Assembly (NCBI GenBank): GCA_031551595.1
Contig: JAVBNK010000163.1
Span: 1-24,857 of the forward strand
Source: JAVBOW01 sp031551595
Lineage (GTDB): Bacteria > Bacteroidota > Bacteroidia > Bacteroidales > Rikenellaceae
Length of the DNA: 24,857 nt
Direction of reading: 5' to 3'
Shown: positions 21,658 to 24,857 of the stretch, in pieces
How positions within the stretch are numbered: position 1 is the first letter of the stretch
How the letters are laid out: the number at the start of each line of letters is the position of its first letter
The notes under the pieces: model-generated
Database searches by the model: none
What the model saw: only the letters and a program-made list of their open reading frames with translations
What the model was told of the DNA's origin: nothing
Made by a program: the position numbers and the translations under genes

Positions 21658-22119
21658 ATGGCTGCAAAGGTCACCATGTACACGGACGGTTCGGCGCTCG
21701 GTAATCCGGGGCGCGGGGGCTATGGCGTGGTCCTGCTCTGCCCGCCCCACCGCAAGGAACTCAGCGAAGGTTACCGCCTGACCACCAACAACCGTATGGA
21801 ACTGCTGGCGGTGATCAAAGGCCTCGAAGCGTTGAAATATCCCTGCGAGGTGACCATCTACTCCGATTCGCAGTATGTGGTCAACGCCGTCGAGAAGGGC
21901 TGGGTGTTCGGATGGGCGCAGAAACGGTTCAAAGACAAGAAGAACCCCGACCTGTGGATGCGTTTCCTGGAACTGTACCGCATGCACAAGGTGCGGTTCG
22001 TATGGGTCAAAGGCCATGCGGGAACCCCGCTCAACGAGCGGTGCGACCAGTTGGCCGTGGCCGCCGCCGGGGGGACGGCGCTGCTCGAAGACGAAGGGTA
22101 TGCGCCTGGCGGCGACTAA
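21658..22119 (+). CDS. rnhA: Ribonuclease HI
   Basis: Cleaves RNA in RNA-DNA hybrids, removing primers and R-loops; cytoplasmic. The 153-residue product has the full active site: Asp10 (YTDGSALGNPG), Glu48 (NNRMELLAVI), Asp70 (IYSDSQYVV), Asp130 (NERCDQLAV) and the mobile His120 (VKGHAG). The basic-protrusion region GWVFGWAQKRFKDKKNPDLW matches the E. coli type. Length is normal, with a slightly extended acidic C-terminus. ATG 21658 is the natural start (MAAKVTMYTDG). No TAnnTTTG box is visible before it; the repeat module D occupies that place. Confidence 0.96.
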   Translation: MAAKVTMYTDGSALGNPGRGGYGVVLLCPPHRKELSEGYRLTTNNRMELLAVIKGLEALKYPCEVTIYSDSQYVVNAVEKGWVFGWAQKRFKDKKNPDLWMRFLELYRMHKVRFVWVKGHAGTPLNERCDQLAVAAAGGTALLEDEGYAPGGD

Positions 22120-22187
22120 CCAAACCCATCCCGCGCCTTCAGGCTGCGGACGGATATCCCGAAGTAAAACTACCGGAGAATATTTCA

Positions 22188-22195
22188 TATCTTTG
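22188..22195 (+). promoter_or_regulatory. -7 box of the glycosyltransferase gene
   Basis: TATCTTTG, 24 bases before ATG 22220, with no clear -33 box. Confidence 0.45.
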
Positions 22196-22219
22196 CGCAG
22201 TTTGCAATCCTAAACCACC

Positions 22220-23146
22220 ATGATGCCCGGATACGCTCATTTCATCATCACCCTGTTCAACCTGCGGCTGTGGAACGTCGACAAAAAGAAGGTCCCGACG
22301 CATACGGAAAGCTGGCTGGATAGCCGGTTCGATATGTTCGGGAAGCAATGCTTCCCGTCCGTGGCGGCTCAAACGAATAAGAATTTCGTATGGATATGCC
22401 TTTTCGACAAAGGCACGCCCGGAAAATACCTGGAAAAAATACAGGAATACCAGGAGCGACTGCCCCAATTCTCACCGCACTACCTGGACCTGGAAGAAAC
22501 CGCCGATATCGCGGCGACCATCGACAAGATCATTAAAAGCTATCTGTCTGCGGAGGAGGAATATATCATCACGACCAACCTCGACAACGACGACGCGATA
22601 CACTCCGGAATGGTCGCGAGGTTGCAGTCCGCCATCGGCAAAGATTCCTGCGGCAAATTATACAGTTTCAACCTCGGATACCAGTATTTCACCCACCTGG
22701 GGATCATCCTGAAGATGAAATACCCGCACAACCACTTCCTCACGGTGGTGGAAGCCCGCGGGCCGGAATACAGAACGGTCCTGACCTACCACCACGCCCG
22801 GGCCCGTAAAGCGCTGGATTCGGTCGATATCCTGGAGCAACCGTACTGGGTGGAATTCGTGCACGGCAACAACGTGAACAACGACCTGCGGATCACCTCG
22901 CGCGTATCCTACCGCGCAGTCACCACCGCCGTCGACCTGCGGCCTTTCGGCCTCGACATCGTGATCTCCAGACGGGAGGCTTGGTATGGGACGTTTGTCA
23001 GGCTGCCTTTCAAATGGCTGGGCAGGGCCTGCAACAGGATAACCCGGAAGATCAGAAAGGCCGTCTGCAGAAATAACGTCCGGGAGAGCCACGCCGCCCC
23101 GGTCACCGTCGTTGCGAAAAACCAAGGCCATGCAGGCGAAAAATAG
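22220..23146 (+). CDS. Putative rhamnosyltransferase-type glycosyltransferase
   Basis: The 308-residue protein resembles the putative rhamnosyl transferase family (Pfam Rhamno_transf type). HFIITLFNLRLWN at 7-19 opens the domain, then WLDSRFDMFGKQCFPSVAAQT with NFVWICLFDKGTP, and a DxD-like metal/nucleotide-sugar site TTNLDNDDAIH at 118-128. VEFVHGNNVNN near 213-223 fits the acceptor region. The C-terminal 50 residues are basic, possibly holding it at the membrane, where it would build a surface glycan. No glycan cluster surrounds it, so acceptor and sugar are unknown. Met1 and Met2 are both possible starts. No intrinsic plus-strand terminator follows. Confidence 0.7.
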   Translation: MMPGYAHFIITLFNLRLWNVDKKKVPTHTESWLDSRFDMFGKQCFPSVAAQTNKNFVWICLFDKGTPGKYLEKIQEYQERLPQFSPHYLDLEETADIAATIDKIIKSYLSAEEEYIITTNLDNDDAIHSGMVARLQSAIGKDSCGKLYSFNLGYQYFTHLGIILKMKYPHNHFLTVVEARGPEYRTVLTYHHARARKALDSVDILEQPYWVEFVHGNNVNNDLRITSRVSYRAVTTAVDLRPFGLDIVISRREAWYGTFVRLPFKWLGRACNRITRKIRKAVCRNNVRESHAAPVTVVAKNQGHAGEK

Positions 23147-23379
23147 ACGGTCCCGCATGAGGTTTGCCTAAAGGATAAGGCCATACGGCCTCGACGGGTA
23201 GGTTTTACGCCGCCGGCCACTCACCCGGGAATAGTAATGTGGCCCAAAGAGGGTGGTATTTTACCCTGATCGTTTCTCGAAAAAACAGCACGCGTAAAGT
23301 TACCAGGCGCGCCTGAAGCGTGCACGGCTATTTCGGGCGCGCTACTCATTGGGGCGGATGCCATTTTTCTCTGATAAAA
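23147..23379. other. Gap between convergent transcripts, unassigned
   Basis: No gene on either strand. A 12-bp palindrome CAGGCGCGCCTG at 23304-23315 is the only structure noted. In particular no rpmI (L35) or rplT (L20) is found here, though these usually follow infC. Confidence 0.6.
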
Positions 23380-23415
23380 AAGCAGCCGGATGAAACTGTT
23401 TTCATCCGGCTGCTT
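23380..23415 (-). terminator. Strong intrinsic terminator, minus strand
   Basis: 16-bp perfect stem (AAGCAGCCGGATGAAA at 23380-23395 with 23400-23415), 4-base loop, followed on the minus strand by a run of T (23380 down to 23375). It ends a minus-strand transcript that contains the mini-ORF at 23445-23477. Confidence 0.85.
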
Positions 23416-23444
23416 AAAAAATACGACTATTGACTAAATAAAAA

Positions 23445-23477
23445 TTACAATTTACCCCACCAGCCTCTTTTGTCCAT
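23445..23477 (-). CDS. Orphan 10-codon reading frame with tandem Trp (possible leader peptide)
   Basis: ATG at 23477 reads MDKRGWWGKL then TAA, 29 bases before the strong terminator at 23380-23415. The arrangement of short frame with Trp-Trp followed by a terminator resembles an attenuator leader, but no gene lies downstream on this strand. No clear ribosome-binding site or promoter is visible. It may be chance, a relict leader, or part of a small RNA. Confidence 0.25.
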   Translation of the reverse strand: MDKRGWWGKL

Positions 23478-23503
23478 TATACCCCGGAAATGGATCGCAT
23501 AGC

Positions 23504-23533
23504 GAAAAGCCACCCTCGTGAGGGTGGCTTTTC
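23504..23533. terminator. Terminator of infC
   Basis: Hairpin GAAAAGCCACCCTC (23504-23517) with GAGGGTGGCTTTTC (23520-23533), 15 bases past the infC stop. The stem ends in A/T-rich pairs that give a short T run in either direction, so it can act bidirectionally. Confidence 0.85.
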
Positions 23534-23548
23534 CCATGGGTCGGACCT

Positions 23549-24118
23549 CTATTTTTTAGCTTTGGGCGTCAGGATGATGTTCATGCGCTTGCCCTCGAGT
23601 TTGGGCATAGATTCCACTTTGGCCAATTCTTCGAGGTCGGTCGCAAAACGCAGCAACAGGATTTCGCCCTGCTCCTTAAAGACGATCGAGCGGCCGCGGA
23701 AAAAGACATAAGCCTTCACTTTCGCACCCTCCTTGAGGAAGTTCTCGGCGTGCTTCAACTTGAAGTTATAGTCATGGTCATCGGTCTGCGGGCCGAAACG
23801 TATCTCTTTAATAACCACCTTAACGGCCTTTGCCTTAGCTTCTTTGGCGCGTTTTTTCTGCTGGTAGAGGAATTTTTGGTAGTCGGCGATGCGGCATACG
23901 GGGGGTTCGGCCTTCGGGGAGATCTCGATCAGGTCGAGTTCCATTTCGTCGGCCATTTTGATGGCTTCGCGGATGGGCAGTACCAGCGGGTTTTCGATAT
24001 TATCCCCGACCAGGCGCACCATTGGTGCGGTGATCTCGTTGTTGGTACGGTGCGGGTTTTCCTTTTCGACGCGGCGGCCCCGGTTAAAATGCGGTTGTGA
24101 TGGTTTCAGTGCGTTTAT
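23549..24118 (-). CDS. infC: Translation initiation factor IF-3, probable ATA start
   Basis: IF-3 binds the 30S subunit and checks start codon and initiator tRNA. Conserved blocks: RTNNEI near residue 25, VRLVGDN, DLIEISPKAEPPVCRI with DYQKFLYQQKKR, then the C-domain KEIRFGPQTDDHDYNFKLKHA and VFFRGRSIVFKEQG. The first ATG (24022) would remove the conserved NNEI N-terminus. Between that ATG and an in-frame stop upstream there is no ATG, GTG or TTG. A strong Shine-Dalgarno AGGGAGG (24133-24127) sits 8 bases before ATA at 24118, giving 189 residues. E. coli infC starts with AUU, and IF-3 discriminates against such codons, giving autoregulation. It follows thrS by 47 bases; rpmI-rplT do not follow. 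Confidence 0.9.
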   Translation of the reverse strand: MNALKPSQPHFNRGRRVEKENPHRTNNEITAPMVRLVGDNIENPLVLPIREAIKMADEMELDLIEISPKAEPPVCRIADYQKFLYQQKKRAKEAKAKAVKVVIKEIRFGPQTDDHDYNFKLKHAENFLKEGAKVKAYVFFRGRSIVFKEQGEILLLRFATDLEELAKVESMPKLEGKRMNIILTPKAKK

Positions 24119-24126
24119 AGTTTTGT

Positions 24127-24133
24127 CCTCCCT
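24127..24133 (-). promoter_or_regulatory. Shine-Dalgarno of infC deciding an ATA start
   Basis: AGGGAGG on the minus strand, 8 bases from ATA 24118. Strong Shine-Dalgarno sites are otherwise scarce in this window, which makes this one notable and supports translation starting here. Confidence 0.7.
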
Positions 24134-24156
24134 ATATGGTTAAGTTGCACATTGTA

Positions 24157-24168
24157 TTATTATTATTA
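24157..24168 (-). repeat. Four tandem TAA stop codons at the end of thrS
   Basis: Minus-strand TAA repeated four times in frame after the last thrS codon (CAA), followed by TAC. Either a trinucleotide microsatellite or a fail-safe stop. Confidence 0.9.
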
Positions 24169-24857
24169 TTGCGCTGTTTCGGCAGCGATACGGCCTTCGA
24201 TCAGTTTCACGAATTCCGCAACAGTCATGCCGCCTTTGTCACCCTCACCCTGCACACGCACAGCGACTTTCTGCTCCTCTTGCTCCTTCTCGCCCACGAT
24301 CAGCAGGTAGGGGATGCGCTTAAGCTCGTTATCGCGGATCTTGCGGCCGATCTTTTCGTTCCGGTCGTCCACCTGTGCGCGAATATCGTGATTATTCAGC
24401 AATTTTGAAACATTTTCAGCGTAATCGTTGAATTTTTCGCTGATCGGCAGCACCGCGACCTGCTCGGGCGAGAGCCACAGCGGGAATTTTCCGGCCGTAT
24501 GTTCCAGAAGCACAGCCACAAAACGCTCCATCGACCCGAACGGGGCGCGGTGGATCATCACCGGGCGGTGTTGCTGGTCGTCGGAACCGGTGTACGTGAG
24601 GTCGAAACGCTCCGGGAGGTTGTAGTCCACCTGGATCGTCCCCAACTGCCATTTGCGGCCCAGGGCGTCCTTGACCATAAAGTCCAGTTTCGGCCCGTAG
24701 AACGCCGCTTCGCCCAATTCGACCGTCGTTTGCAACCCTTTTTCGGCCGCAGCCTCGATGATCGCGCGTTCGGCTTTCTCCCAATTCTCGGCCGAGCCGA
24801 TGTATTTTTCGGTATTATTGGGGTCGCGGAGCGAAATTTGGGCGGTGAAGTCCCTGA
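24166..24857 (-). CDS. thrS: Threonyl-tRNA synthetase, C-terminal part (5' truncated by window)
   Basis: Class II synthetase charging tRNA-Thr. The window holds about the last 230 codons. Visible are GEAAFYGPKLDF and GRKWQLGTIQVDYNLPERF (motif 2/3 area of the catalytic core), then HRPVMIHRAPFGSMERFVAVL, the class II motif 3 with its arginine. The anticodon-binding domain follows (GKFPLWLSPEQVAVLPIS to the end, with NEKIGRKIRDNELKRIPY and YLLIVGEKE). The start is beyond 24857. The order thrS-infC is conserved in many bacteria. No promoter lies in the short gap, so infC is probably co-transcribed. Confidence 0.97.
   Translation of the reverse strand, partial: RDFTAQISLRDPNNTEKYIGSAENWEKAERAIIEAAAEKGLQTTVELGEAAFYGPKLDFMVKDALGRKWQLGTIQVDYNLPERFDLTYTGSDDQQHRPVMIHRAPFGSMERFVAVLLEHTAGKFPLWLSPEQVAVLPISEKFNDYAENVSKLLNNHDIRAQVDDRNEKIGRKIRDNELKRIPYLLIVGEKEQEEQKVAVRVQGEGDKGGMTVAEFVKLIEGRIAAETAQ

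Overview
The window looks like chromosome of an anaerobic Bacteroidota bacterium, most likely a GC-rich gut member such as Alistipes or another Rikenellaceae (inference; no 16S is present). Reasons: many genes carry the Bacteroidota promoter form TTTG-N19-20-TAnnTTTG, strong Shine-Dalgarno sites are rare, the proteins (DUF4286, Mpv17/PMP22-type membrane protein, zinc-less DksA, long IleS) look like Bacteroidota versions, and there is an Hcp nitrosative-stress cluster. Most of the window is ordinary housekeeping DNA, separated by unusually long, repeat-bearing gaps.

Layout. 1-2600: 3' end of GAPDH, engB, prs and tRNA-Ser(GCT). 2650-4500: a decayed island next to the tRNA, all on the minus strand, with a tyrosine-recombinase C-terminal fragment, a broken AraC-type regulator and an internally deleted nitroreductase, followed by an unidentified decayed coding stretch. 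4500-7083: rplU-rpmA (minus), diverging from a DUF4286 gene coupled to a secreted GH31-like protein. 7084-9482: a repeat-bearing gap, a Mpv17/PMP22-type membrane protein and convergent rluF. 9509-12865: a Crp/Fnr regulator diverging from an Fe-S protein gene and hcp. 13009-16486: an aminotransferase with an ADP-forming acyl-CoA synthetase, a likely amino-acid or 2-oxoacid energy pair. 16487-17306: a second repeat-bearing gap. 17307-23146: ileS, a dksA-like gene, a third repeat-bearing gap, rnhA and a putative rhamnosyltransferase. 23380-24857 (minus): 3' part of thrS, infC with a probable ATA start, a terminator, and an orphan 10-codon reading frame followed by a second terminator.

The least explained material is in the gaps. 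Hairpin-rich, imperfect repeat modules recur in at least four places (about 391-510, 7421-7594, 16895-17138 and 21292-21635), in both orientations and in different combinations. Hairpin stems are kept while loops differ, and the changes do not look protein-coding. Other points for a second look are the Fe-S protein with an incomplete second cluster motif, a DksA homologue with one of four zinc cysteines, the infC start codon, the absence of rpmI-rplT after infC, and the Trp-Trp mini-ORF. I saw no CRISPR array, intact insertion sequence, phage or defence system.
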